Assembly: GCA_965205955.1 (NCBI GenBank)
Contig: OZ242192.1
Span: forward strand, 186,001 to 250,000
Direction of reading: 5' to 3'
DNA length: 64,000 nt
From: G965202915 sp965205955
GTDB lineage: Bacteria; Pseudomonadota; Gammaproteobacteria; Eutrophobiales; Eutrophobiaceae
The translations under genes were made by a program, and so were the position numbers. The notes under the pieces were generated by a model. It worked only from the letters and a program-made list of their open reading frames with translations, was not told the origin of the DNA and searched no databases. This document shows, one piece after another, positions 1 to 8,400 of the stretch. Numbering within the stretch: the first letter of the stretch is position 1; each line of letters starts with the position of its first letter.

Positions 1-19
1 GAAGACCATCAGCCGCTAA

Positions 20-1312
20 TCAGTCGAAGGAAGCCATCTCACGCGCGGCCGCCAGCAAGGCCAGTCTGGCGACAACACCGTAGGTATAAAAGCGGTTGTT
101 ATGCTTGTCTCCCGTCTTCTCCCCGTGCGGCGATATGCAGCAGCTTTCAAAAGCAAGAGGCTCAAAACGCATGCCCGGCGCATTCAGGTTCTCATTACTG
201 GTGCGGTTTGAATGCACCCGGTAAAAACCTCCCACCACGTGATGAGCGATCATATACACCACCGGTTCGGCGACAATGCCCTCCTCTCCCCATGTCTCAC
301 CGGTATAAACTCCCTCCTGAATAATCACCTTGGTTACCTCATGCCCTTCCTTGGTTTTTGACATGCGCGTCCGCTGCCTGCGATTAAGCTCGCCAATTTC
401 ATCCGGATCATGAATGGTCATCACCCCCATGCCGTAAGTGCCGGCATCCGCCTTTACGATCACAAAGGGATCACAATCCACATCATACTGCTCATACTTC
501 TTCTTTATTTCTTTGAGCAGTACGCGGGTATTATTCGATAGACAATCCACTCCCTCGCGTTGCATGAAATTGACCTCGCCGCAATTGCGAAACATCGGTT
601 CAATCAGCCACGGATCGATATTGATCTCGGCGGAAAATTCCCGCACAACCTGCCGATAAAAGGTAAAATGATCCGATTTAAGGCGACTCGACCAGCCCAG
701 CTCGAGCGCCGGCGTAACCGGCTGGCTCAACCCCTGCAAGATCCCGGGTATGCTCAATGAGAGATCGTTATTCAACAAGATCAAATCAGGCATAAAATTA
801 TCAACCGCGACCTGGTCCCCTTCTCTGGATACGGGTTCAATGCGAAGCATATATCCGGAAATGGTTTTAAGCGCCGAGGTTTCCTCAAATGCGGGATCGA
901 TAGAACCTATGCGGGTGGCAAAACCCGCCTTTTCGATCATCAACTGCAACACCGCCAGATTTTCCAGATAATACAGATTCCTGGAATGATTCTCCGGCAC
1001 AATGAGTATTCGATCGATCTCCTGGGAAGAATGCTCCAGGGCAAGCTGTATCGCCTGCACGCACAAATATTCAAAAGCCGGATTCAGATTGTTAAAACCG
1101 GCGGGAAACAGATTGGTATCGACGGGCGCTACCTTAAAACCCGCATTGCGGATATCAACAGAGGCATAGAAAGGCGCGCGGGTCCTGCGCCATTGGCTCC
1201 TGAACCAGGACTCTATACGGGACTGATAATCGAGCATACGTCTCTCGATCATCCGAACCGGGCCCTTAATGGCCGTGGTTAAATGCGGAACGGGTTGAAT
1301 GTTGGCTGACAT
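20..1312 (-). CDS. gshA: Glutamate-cysteine ligase, Acidithiobacillus-type
   Basis: The 430-residue product matches from memory the glutamate-cysteine ligase family first described in Acidithiobacillus, which is distinct from the E. coli GshA fold family. It would join L-glutamate and L-cysteine with ATP in the cytoplasm, the first step of glutathione synthesis. Visible family features are the N-terminal stretch containing RAPFYASVDIRN, the segment FPAGFNNL near residue 70, and a glycine-rich VKADAGTYGMGV loop near residue 290 that resembles an ATP-grasp nucleotide loop. Length is normal for the family. Start is the ATG at 1312. The gene is divergent from hspQ, with about 175 bp between them. 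Just downstream on the same strand an ATG at position 9 could begin the next gene, which in related genomes is often gshB, but only three codons are in the window. The family call is confident; the gshB idea is inference. Confidence 0.88.
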   Translation of the reverse strand: MSANIQPVPHLTTAIKGPVRMIERRMLDYQSRIESWFRSQWRRTRAPFYASVDIRNAGFKVAPVDTNLFPAGFNNLNPAFEYLCVQAIQLALEHSSQEIDRILIVPENHSRNLYYLENLAVLQLMIEKAGFATRIGSIDPAFEETSALKTISGYMLRIEPVSREGDQVAVDNFMPDLILLNNDLSLSIPGILQGLSQPVTPALELGWSSRLKSDHFTFYRQVVREFSAEINIDPWLIEPMFRNCGEVNFMQREGVDCLSNNTRVLLKEIKKKYEQYDVDCDPFVIVKADAGTYGMGVMTIHDPDEIGELNRRQRTRMSKTKEGHEVTKVIIQEGVYTGETWGEEGIVAEPVVYMIAHHVVGGFYRVHSNRTSNENLNAPGMRFEPLAFESCCISPHGEKTGDKHNNRFYTYGVVARLALLAAAREMASFD

Positions 1313-1487
1313 AAAAATACTGTTCTAAATAAAGGCGCAAAATTGTTCCATTATATCTGCTAAAATAAAATCGGTATTGCCCGGAGAAATTCTCCATGGA
1401 AATTTCCCCATCTTACAGCGCGTGAATAGTCAAAGTTCACCTTATACCAAAATATTCTGCTATGATAGCGTAGCAGTGGACAGGTTA
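1313..1487. promoter_or_regulatory. Divergent gshA/hspQ promoter region
   Basis: This 175-bp gap separates two divergent genes and must hold both promoters. A TATGAT box at 1461-1466 could be a -10 element for hspQ, but its best upstream partner (TTCACC, 1436-1441) has a long 19-bp spacer. A perfect 13-bp palindrome, ggagaaattctcc, lies at 1383-1395 and could be an operator. A CCCCAT at about 1406 resembles the heat-shock -10 element, but no matching CTTGAA lies at the right distance, so a sigma-32 promoter is not supported. Confidence 0.3.
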
Positions 1488-1814
1488 ATGATTTTTCAAA
1501 CAATGAATACAGCAAAATTTTCAATCGGTCAGATTATCGATCATAAACTATTTGGCTACCGGGGTGTCATAGCCGACGTTGATGCCTCCTATCAGGGCGG
1601 CGATGAATGGTACGAACAGGTTGCGCTATCCTGCCCCCCAAAAGAAAAACCCTGGTACCGGGTGCTTGTGGACAATGCCTCGCATGAAACATACGTGGCC
1701 GAACGCAATCTGGAGCAATCCGCCTTGACCAAACCAGTTACACATCCGATGATCGATATCCTTTTTGATGATTTCAAGGACGGAGTGTACCAGCATAAAT
1801 ACCATTGCGCCTGA
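1488..1814 (+). CDS. hspQ: Heat shock protein HspQ / YccV-like
   Basis: This small cytoplasmic protein of about 103-108 residues belongs to the HspQ (hemimethylated-DNA-binding YccV) family. In E. coli HspQ modulates the Lon protease and was first noticed through DnaA control. The sequence shows the family pattern: a start like MNTAKFSIGQ, then HKLFGYRGVIADVD, the PWYRVLV strand, and a Y-V-AE-NL segment matching the conserved TYLAEAQL region of the E. coli protein. The open frame extends upstream to 1377, but the family begins at the ATG at 1503 or the in-frame ATG at 1488. The latter is chosen because a weak AGG lies just upstream of it, whereas 1503 has no visible ribosome site. It ends 3 bp before the TerB-like gene, so the two are probably cotranscribed. 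Confidence 0.85.
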   Translation: MIFQTMNTAKFSIGQIIDHKLFGYRGVIADVDASYQGGDEWYEQVALSCPPKEKPWYRVLVDNASHETYVAERNLEQSALTKPVTHPMIDILFDDFKDGVYQHKYHCA

Positions 1815-1817
1815 TCC

Positions 1818-2273
1818 ATGCTGTCCAAAATTCAGAATTATATCGATAAGCTGGTACCCGAATCAAGTAACAAAGCCCCGGCAGAGCCACGCACCATCGA
1901 GATTGCCACCGCGGTATTGCTGATCGAAATCAGCCTGGCCGACTCCAGAATCCAGGATGCGGAAATGCAGGTCATGGAAAAACTGGTCGTTGAACTATTC
2001 GGGCTGGATCAAGCCGGCGCGGAAAAATTAATCTCCACCGCCAGACAGGAGGCCGATAATGCGGTTTCACTGTATGAATTTACCCGCCTGTTGAACGATC
2101 ATTTGAGCAGGGACGAACGCATTCAAATCATCGAACATTTATGGCGCGTGGCAATAGCGGATCAGGTGATTGATAAATATGAAGAATACTATGTGAGAAA
2201 AATCGCCGGCCTGCTTTATGTCTCGCATTCGGACTACATCAAGGCAAAGCACAGGGCCGCCGCTGCCGAATAG
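1818..2273 (+). CDS. TerB-family (tellurite resistance-like) protein
   Basis: The 151-residue, all-helical, acidic protein resembles the stand-alone TerB/DjlA-N type domain. Conserved family features are the ATAVLLIEISLADSRI stretch, which matches the TerB pattern of a hydrophobic helix followed by D and E metal-binding positions, and the second half-repeat RVAIADQVIDKYEEYYVRKIA. TerB domains bind divalent metal and occur in stress and envelope contexts; stand-alone members in proteobacteria have no firm function. There is no signal peptide or membrane segment, so it is probably cytoplasmic. It starts 3 bp after hspQ and has no clear ribosome site of its own, which suggests translational coupling. 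A true tellurite role should not be assumed, because no terC, terD or terZ neighbours are present. Confidence 0.75.
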   Translation: MLSKIQNYIDKLVPESSNKAPAEPRTIEIATAVLLIEISLADSRIQDAEMQVMEKLVVELFGLDQAGAEKLISTARQEADNAVSLYEFTRLLNDHLSRDERIQIIEHLWRVAIADQVIDKYEEYYVRKIAGLLYVSHSDYIKAKHRAAAAE

Positions 2274-2280
2274 CATTCAG

Positions 2281-2299
2281 GGGAGCGCTACGCTCTCCC
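2281..2299. terminator. Hairpin between converging genes
   Basis: A GC-rich stem (gggagcg / cgctctccc, loop cta, with a bulge) lies between the 3' ends of the TerB-like gene and the ABC ATPase gene, which converge here. It has no T-run on either side, so it is only a weak candidate for a shared terminator. Confidence 0.3.
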
Positions 2300-2325
2300 G
2301 CATCCGGGATCCTTATGCTTTCGTA

Positions 2326-3051
2326 TCAACAGGGTGAACCCCCGCCTATACTGGCCAAATAAGACTGCTCGATATCTCCATGCCGCCCCGTCAATTCCTC
2401 CGGTGTGCCGGAAAAACGGATCGTCGCCTCGTCCAGTATGACTACCTGATCGCACAGGACCTCGATATCGGCCAACTGATGGGTGCTGAAAAAGAACGTG
2501 ACATCCTGGGATTTCAAATCGAGCAAATGCTGCTTCAATTGAGCCCGCGCCCTGGCATCCAGTCCGCTCATCGGTTCATCGAAGATCAGCATCTTTTTCC
2601 CGCTCAGCAGACAGGCCGCCAGCCCCAGCTTCTGCGCCATGCCTTTGGAATATTTTCGCACGGATTTTTTCAGCACACCTTCATCGAGATCCAGTATCCG
2701 AAACACCCGCTTAATATCTGCCCCGGAGTACTCCCGCGCATGCAAGTCGGCCATATAATGCAGAAAATCCCCGCCATCGAGGTAATAGGGAGGCAGAAAA
2801 TTTTCCGGCAAAAACGACAGGCAGGCCCTGGCATCCCGGCGCGTATGCGGCACACCGAATAATTCGATAGCGCCGGCGTCTATGGCAATGAAATCGAGGA
2901 TGCTCTTGATTAAGGTGGTCTTTCCCGAACCGTTTCTTCCTATCAAACCGGTATAAGCGCCGGCGGCAACCTGCAGGTGAATATCCCGCAACGCCGTTTG
3001 CCGCTTGAAGGTCTTGACCAGACCTTCTATTGAGACCGCCGCATCACTCAT
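2326..3051 (-). CDS. ABC transporter ATP-binding protein (orphan)
   Basis: A 241-residue ABC ATPase. Counting from the upstream TTG at 3063 (12 bp earlier), Walker A is GRNGSGKT near residues 42-49, followed by a Q-loop region (SFLPENF), the signature YSKGMAQKL near residue 138, Walker B LIFDEP with the D-loop SGLD near 160, and the switch histidine in STHQL. The overall type resembles the CcmA/NatA-like exporters, which use separate permease subunits. No permease gene is adjacent on either side, so the substrate is unknown. The ATG at 3051 is preferred because family members usually begin a few residues before the first beta strand. It lies downstream of the pilin-like gene with a gap of about 65 bp, which may mean cotranscription but does not suggest a shared function. 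Confidence 0.85.
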   Translation of the reverse strand: MSDAAVSIEGLVKTFKRQTALRDIHLQVAAGAYTGLIGRNGSGKTTLIKSILDFIAIDAGAIELFGVPHTRRDARACLSFLPENFLPPYYLDGGDFLHYMADLHAREYSGADIKRVFRILDLDEGVLKKSVRKYSKGMAQKLGLAACLLSGKKMLIFDEPMSGLDARARAQLKQHLLDLKSQDVTFFFSTHQLADIEVLCDQVVILDEATIRFSGTPEELTGRHGDIEQSYLASIGGGSPC

Positions 3052-3116
3052 TGAAGCCGGCAATATCTGCGAGTATACCCCCGGTCGCGAACCGGATTAT
3101 AAACAGCGCCGGATCG

Positions 3117-3890
3117 CTAGTAGAGAAATACCGGGCCGCAGTCCTGCGCATCATCGAAGATATCATAGATATCGGTCGAATCGTCTCCGTCACCGGCTGC
3201 GGCCCCCGGCGCATTAGCCCCGGTTACTGCGGTACACTCGGAGAATACATCCGCCCACAGTGTATTAAAGGCCGGCTCTGAAGCATCGGGACTGGTCAAT
3301 CGCAGCACACCGCTGTTCGGCAGGCCATCGTCCACCTTCAAATCCAGTTCACGGGCAATATTTACCGGCACATTCGTCCCCATATGCAGATTCAACTTGA
3401 TGGGGGCGGTACCGGTATAACCGGAATTACGGGTCAAAACCAGGGCGCCGTTAAAGGCATTTCTCGGCGCATTCTCCGCATAATCCTCCGTATTCGCAGG
3501 AGGGGTCGGATCGTCAGCGGGGGTGAAACCGCCGCTTAGAAAGTTGGCCTTGGCCAGTTGCTCCCAAACGGCTGTTGCCTCTTCCAGGTTATTGTCAACC
3601 CGGCCATTACCGACACTGGTTGGAGATGGAGTGGCAACAGGCAGATTAACGGTCACTCCGATTGCGCTGCTCGCAGCACTCGCACGGTAATCTCCCGGCA
3701 CCCTTCGATAGCGGTCAATAAAGCCATAGTAAGCGGCCTGAATGCCGGTATTCTGATCGGCCAGATTCCTCACTCGTGCACTGTTGATCAACTCCTGCCC
3801 CTTCAATATGCCGCCCAGCAGCAGGCCAATAATTACCAGCACAATAGCAATTTCAACCAGGGTAAATCCTTTTTGTCGCGTTACGGTCAT
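3117..3890 (-). CDS. Type IV prepilin-like / pseudopilin protein
   Basis: The 257-residue protein has a short basic leader ending in RQKG followed by FTLVEIAIVLVIIGLLLGG, a textbook prepilin peptidase site (cleavage G/F, Glu at +5) and hydrophobic helix. An upstream in-frame ATG exists at 3905, but the ATG at 3890 has a GGAGA motif 6-7 bases before it and gives the usual 8-residue leader, so 3890 is chosen. The body contains YRRVPGDY, a segment seen in pseudopilin-like orphan proteins, and a Cys pair near the C-terminus (SECTAV and AQDCGPV) that could form a disulfide loop as in major pilins. The tail between the cysteines is rich in Asp and Gly. No assembly genes lie nearby. It could be a major pilin, a T2SS-like pseudopilin or a stand-alone surface protein. 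Confidence 0.75.
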   Translation of the reverse strand: MTVTRQKGFTLVEIAIVLVIIGLLLGGILKGQELINSARVRNLADQNTGIQAAYYGFIDRYRRVPGDYRASAASSAIGVTVNLPVATPSPTSVGNGRVDNNLEEATAVWEQLAKANFLSGGFTPADDPTPPANTEDYAENAPRNAFNGALVLTRNSGYTGTAPIKLNLHMGTNVPVNIARELDLKVDDGLPNSGVLRLTSPDASEPAFNTLWADVFSECTAVTGANAPGAAAGDGDDSTDIYDIFDDAQDCGPVFLY

Positions 3891-4022
3891 GTCGATTCTC
3901 CGCATAAATAATAATACTTGAATTACTGGTATTCCAGATTATACGCCAATTATTCGGATAATTGGCCAGTAAATACCACTTTTTTTATCATTCCCAGAGC
4001 AGGCCGGCCACAGCCGCAAAGC

Positions 4023-5468
4023 TCACAAGGGGGCCGGCAGAGCGGATTCGCCCACCAAAAACGCATCGATCCCCCGCGCCGCACTCCTGCCTTCCGCTAT
4101 CGCCCAGACAATCAAACTCTGCCCCCTGTGCATATCGCCCGCGGCGAATACCTTATCGACACTGGTCATCCAGGTATGGGGATCAACGGCGACATTGCCC
4201 CGCTCGTCCAACGCAACCCCAAGCTGTTCAATCATTCCGGGGACTTCCGGCCCCAAAAAGCCCATTGCCAGCAGGGCAAGATCACAGGGCAGCTCGCGTT
4301 CACTGCCCCGGACTTCTGCAAAACCCATGCGGCCGTCTTCATTCTTCAACTCCACCCTGAGCAGTTCCAGCGCCCTGACGTTGCCGCTGCCGTCATCGAT
4401 AAATCTCTTGGTGGAAACCGAATATACGCGCTCCACGCCCTCTTCATGCGCGGCGGACGTTCTGAAAATGCGCGGCCATTCCGGCCAGGGATTATTCGCC
4501 GCCCTTAGTGCCGGAGGCTGCGGCATAATTTCCAATTGATGCGCCGACTTGCAATGCTGCCTGTTTGCCGTCCCCAGACAATCCGCGCCGGTATCACCGC
4601 CGCCGATAATCACCACATGCTTGCCCTCGGCGCTGACAAAGTCATCCGGCCTGTCATCGCCCTCGCACAGACGGTTCTGCATCGGCAGGTAGTCCATCGC
4701 CTGAAAGACACCGTTCAATTCACAGCCTTCGACCGGCAGATCACGGCTGGCGCAGGCGCCACCCGCGAGCAATAATGCATCGAAATTGTTGCGCAACTCC
4801 TCCAGCGGAATATTGCCGCCGACCTGGGTCTTGGTATTGAATTTCACACCTTCCGCCCGCATCTGTTCAAGGCGGCGGTCAAGGAGACGCTTCTCCATCT
4901 TGAATTCTGGAATACCATAGCGGAGTAACCCGCCGATACGATCATCACGTTCGAAAACGCTGACATCATGCCCGGCGCGCGCAAGCTGCTGGGCGGCCGC
5001 CAGTCCCGCCGGGCCGGAGCCGATAATCGCGATGGTCTTGCCGGTTTGTCTCTCCGGAATCATCGGTTTCACCCAGCCATTCTCCCAGGCCCTGTCGATG
5101 ATCGACAGCTCCACCGCCTTGATTGCCACCGCCTTATCATTGATCTCGAGCACACAGGAGCCCTCGCAAGGCGCCGGACAAAGCACACCGGTAAATTCAG
5201 GAAAATTATTGGTCGCATGCAGACGCTCGATGGCATCATGCCATTGATCACGATAAACCAGATCATTCCAGTCCGGGATCAGGTTGCCCAACGGGCAGGC
5301 TTGATGACAGAACGGAATGCCGCAATCCATACATCGGGCCGCCTGCTGCTTTAGCGACTCCACCGGCCAGGGCTGCATAGCCTGCTCCCAGTCTTCCACC
5401 CGCTCCCTTACCGGACGATAAGGCTGTTTTTCCCTTGCAAATTCCAGAAAGCCGGTGACTTTAGCCAT
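4023..5468 (-). CDS. gltD: Glutamate synthase (NADPH) small subunit
   Basis: The 481-residue protein is the beta subunit of glutamate synthase. It takes electrons from NADPH through FAD and passes them through iron-sulfur clusters to GltB. The N-terminal cysteines lie at about 46, 49, 54, 58 and 97, 101, 105, matching the two [4Fe-4S] motifs (CMDCGIPFCHQACPLGN and CPAPCEGSC). The FAD-binding loop GSGPAG is near residues 150-155, and the NADPH-binding GGGDTG near 289-294. The C-terminal FAD motif AAGDMHRGQSLIVWAI is intact. Length is normal. The start codon at 5468 lies inside the last codons of gltB (which ends at 5461), an 8-base overlap, so the two are translated as a coupled pair. Confidence 0.97.
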   Translation of the reverse strand: MAKVTGFLEFAREKQPYRPVRERVEDWEQAMQPWPVESLKQQAARCMDCGIPFCHQACPLGNLIPDWNDLVYRDQWHDAIERLHATNNFPEFTGVLCPAPCEGSCVLEINDKAVAIKAVELSIIDRAWENGWVKPMIPERQTGKTIAIIGSGPAGLAAAQQLARAGHDVSVFERDDRIGGLLRYGIPEFKMEKRLLDRRLEQMRAEGVKFNTKTQVGGNIPLEELRNNFDALLLAGGACASRDLPVEGCELNGVFQAMDYLPMQNRLCEGDDRPDDFVSAEGKHVVIIGGGDTGADCLGTANRQHCKSAHQLEIMPQPPALRAANNPWPEWPRIFRTSAAHEEGVERVYSVSTKRFIDDGSGNVRALELLRVELKNEDGRMGFAEVRGSERELPCDLALLAMGFLGPEVPGMIEQLGVALDERGNVAVDPHTWMTSVDKVFAAGDMHRGQSLIVWAIAEGRSAARGIDAFLVGESALPAPL

Positions 5469-8400
5469 GTGCCGCCTCCATCACAGCCTTATCGACCGAC
5501 GTGCCTTCCTCTCTTGCCTGTTTGATCGCTACCAGCACGCGCTTGTAATCCCTGGGCATAACCTTTACAAATTTTGACCGGTATTCCGACCAGCGCTCCA
5601 GAATATTTTCGGCCACGGTACTCTGTGTATAATCAACATGCTTTGTCAGCAGCGTTTTTACCGTGCTCAAATCTTCCTCATCCTCCAGCGGGCCTATATC
5701 GACCATGCCCTGATTGTAGCGAATATTGAAATCTCCTTCTTCATCCAATACATAGGCAATACCGCCGGACATACCGGCCGCGAAGTTGCGTCCGGTTTTG
5801 CCGATGATCACAACCCGTCCGTTGGTCATATATTCACAACCGTGATCACCGACCCCCTCGACCACGGCGCTGACACCGCTGTTGCGCACACAGAACCGTT
5901 CACTGGCAATGCCGCGGAAATACGCCTCTCCACCGGTAGCGCCGTACAGTGCAACATTACCGATCAGGATATTTTCCTCTGCGACAAAGGTGGAATGACG
6001 CGGAGGATAAACAATGATCTTGCCGCCGGATAAACCCTTGCCAATGTAGTCGTTGGCATCTCCCTCCAGGGTCAAGGTCATGCCCCTGGGCACAAATGCG
6101 CCAAAGCTCATGCCGGCCGAACCGTTAAAATGGATATTAATGGTGTCTTCCGGCAGCCCCTCCGCGCCATATTTCCTGGTTACCCGGTATCCCAGGATCG
6201 TTCCTACCGCGCGGTTGATATTGCGTATTGGCAATATGACGTCGATCTTGCTCCTGTTTTCCAGCGCATCCTTGCAAAGCGGGATCAGTTTGGTGACATC
6301 GAGTGACTTGTCCAGGCCGTGATCCTGTGATTTTGAACAATAATAATCATCGCCCGGACGCGGTTCCGCCTTATACAGTATGCCGGAAAAATCCAGCCCC
6401 TTTGCCTTCCAATGCTCGACGGCCTCTCTGACATTGAGCTTGTCCACCTGGCCGATCATCTCATTAATGCTCCTGAAGCCAAGTTGCGCCATATACTCGC
6501 GCACCTCTTCCGCAATATATTCAAAGAAGTTCTGCACGAATTCGGGCTGGCCGGAAAACTTGTCGGTCAGCTCGGGATCCTGGGTCGCGATACCCACCGG
6601 ACAGGTATTTAAATGGCAAACACGCATCATAATGCAACCCATGACGACAAGCGGGGCGGTTGAGAAGCCAAATTCTTCCGCGCCGAGCAATGCCGCTATG
6701 ACCACATCGCGTCCGGTTTTTAATTGCCCGTCGGTTTGCATCACAATGCGGTCACGCAGACCGTTTTGCACCAATACTTGCTGGGTCTCCGCAACACCGA
6801 GCTCCCACGGCAAGCCGGCATGCTTCAATGAACTGACTGGCGATGCGCCGGTGCCGCCATCATAACCGGAGATAAGCACTACATCCGCACGCGCCTTGGA
6901 AACACCGGCGGCAACCGTGCCGACACCGATTTCCGCCACCAGCTTCACATGTATGCGCGCTTCGGGATTGGAGTTTTTTAAATCATGAATCAGTTGCGCC
7001 AAATCTTCAATCGAGTAGATATCATGGTGCGGCGGCGGGGAGATCAAACCGACGCCGGCGGTAGAATGACGCACTTTGGCGATCCAGGGATAAACCTTTG
7101 CGCCGGGGAGCTGCCCGCCTTCCCCCGGCTTTGCTCCCTGCGCCATCTTTATTTGAATGTCATCGGCATTGACCAGATATTCGCTGGTAACGCCAAAACG
7201 GCCGGACGCGACCTGCTTGATCGCACTCCGCCTCGAATCGCCGTTCTCATCCGGGTTAAAACGATCCGGATCCTCGCCGCCCTCTCCCGTGTTCGACTTG
7301 CCGCCGATGCGATTCATCGCTATCGCCAGGGTCTCATGCGCCTGCTTGCCGATAGAACCATAGGACATCGCCCCGGTCGAAAAGCGCTGCAAAATTGCCT
7401 CGATTGGTTCAACCTGAGCCAGCGGAACAGGATCTTTCGCCTTCCTGAATGCAAACAACCCTCTGAGGGTGGCAAGATTTTTATTCTGATTATCGATCAG
7501 CGCTGTATATTCCTTAAATATCTTGTACTGACCGGAACGGGTGGCGTGTTGCAACTTAAAAACGGTATCCGGATTGAACAAATGATATTCGCCGTCACGG
7601 CGCCATTGATATTCGCCGCCCCATTCCAGATGAGGCTGTTTCACCGGAGCATCTGCGAAAGCAGTGCCATGCCGCAGGCTGACTTCTTTGGCAACCGTCT
7701 CCAGACCAATTCCGCCTATGCGCGATATGGTCCAGGTGAAATACTTATCGACAAACTCTTTCTCCAGCCCCAGTCCCTCGAAGATCTGGGCGCCGCGATA
7801 AGACTGCACCGTCGAGATCCCCATCTTCGACATGATTTTAATCAAGCCCTTGTTCACGGCCTTGATAAAATTCTGGATAGCCTCGGCATACTCCATCACC
7901 GGAATATGGCCTTTGCCAATCAGATCACCCAGCGACTCAAATGCCAGATACGGATTGATCGCGCTTGCGCCGTAGCCGATCAGCATGGCGAAATGATGTA
8001 CTTCCCGCGGCTCGCCGGATTCGAGCACCAATCCAACCCTGGTGCGGGTGCCCTGCAATATCAAATGATGATGCGCCCCCGCCACCGCCAGTAGCGCCGG
8101 TATCGCTGCCTGTTTCCGACTGATCCCGCGATCGGTCAAAATGATATTGGCATAGCCTGCCTCGATTGCAGCATCGGCCTCGGCGCATACTTGCCGCAAC
8201 GCGGCGTCCATTCCAATGCTGCCTTCGGCGACCGGGTACAGGATCGGGACAGTCCTGCTCCTGACGCCGGGCAAATTCACATCACGTACACGTGCCAGTT
8301 CCTCATTGGTCAATATCGGCGAATTTATCCTGATTTGCCGGCAGCTTTGCGCGGATGGCTCGAGCAGATTGGTTTCCGGGCCGATAGTGGTTGCCACCTG

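Noticed and set aside
1377..1487. Longer hspQ starting at 1377
   Set aside because: The extra 37 residues do not match the family, and the divergent promoter would be inside the gene.
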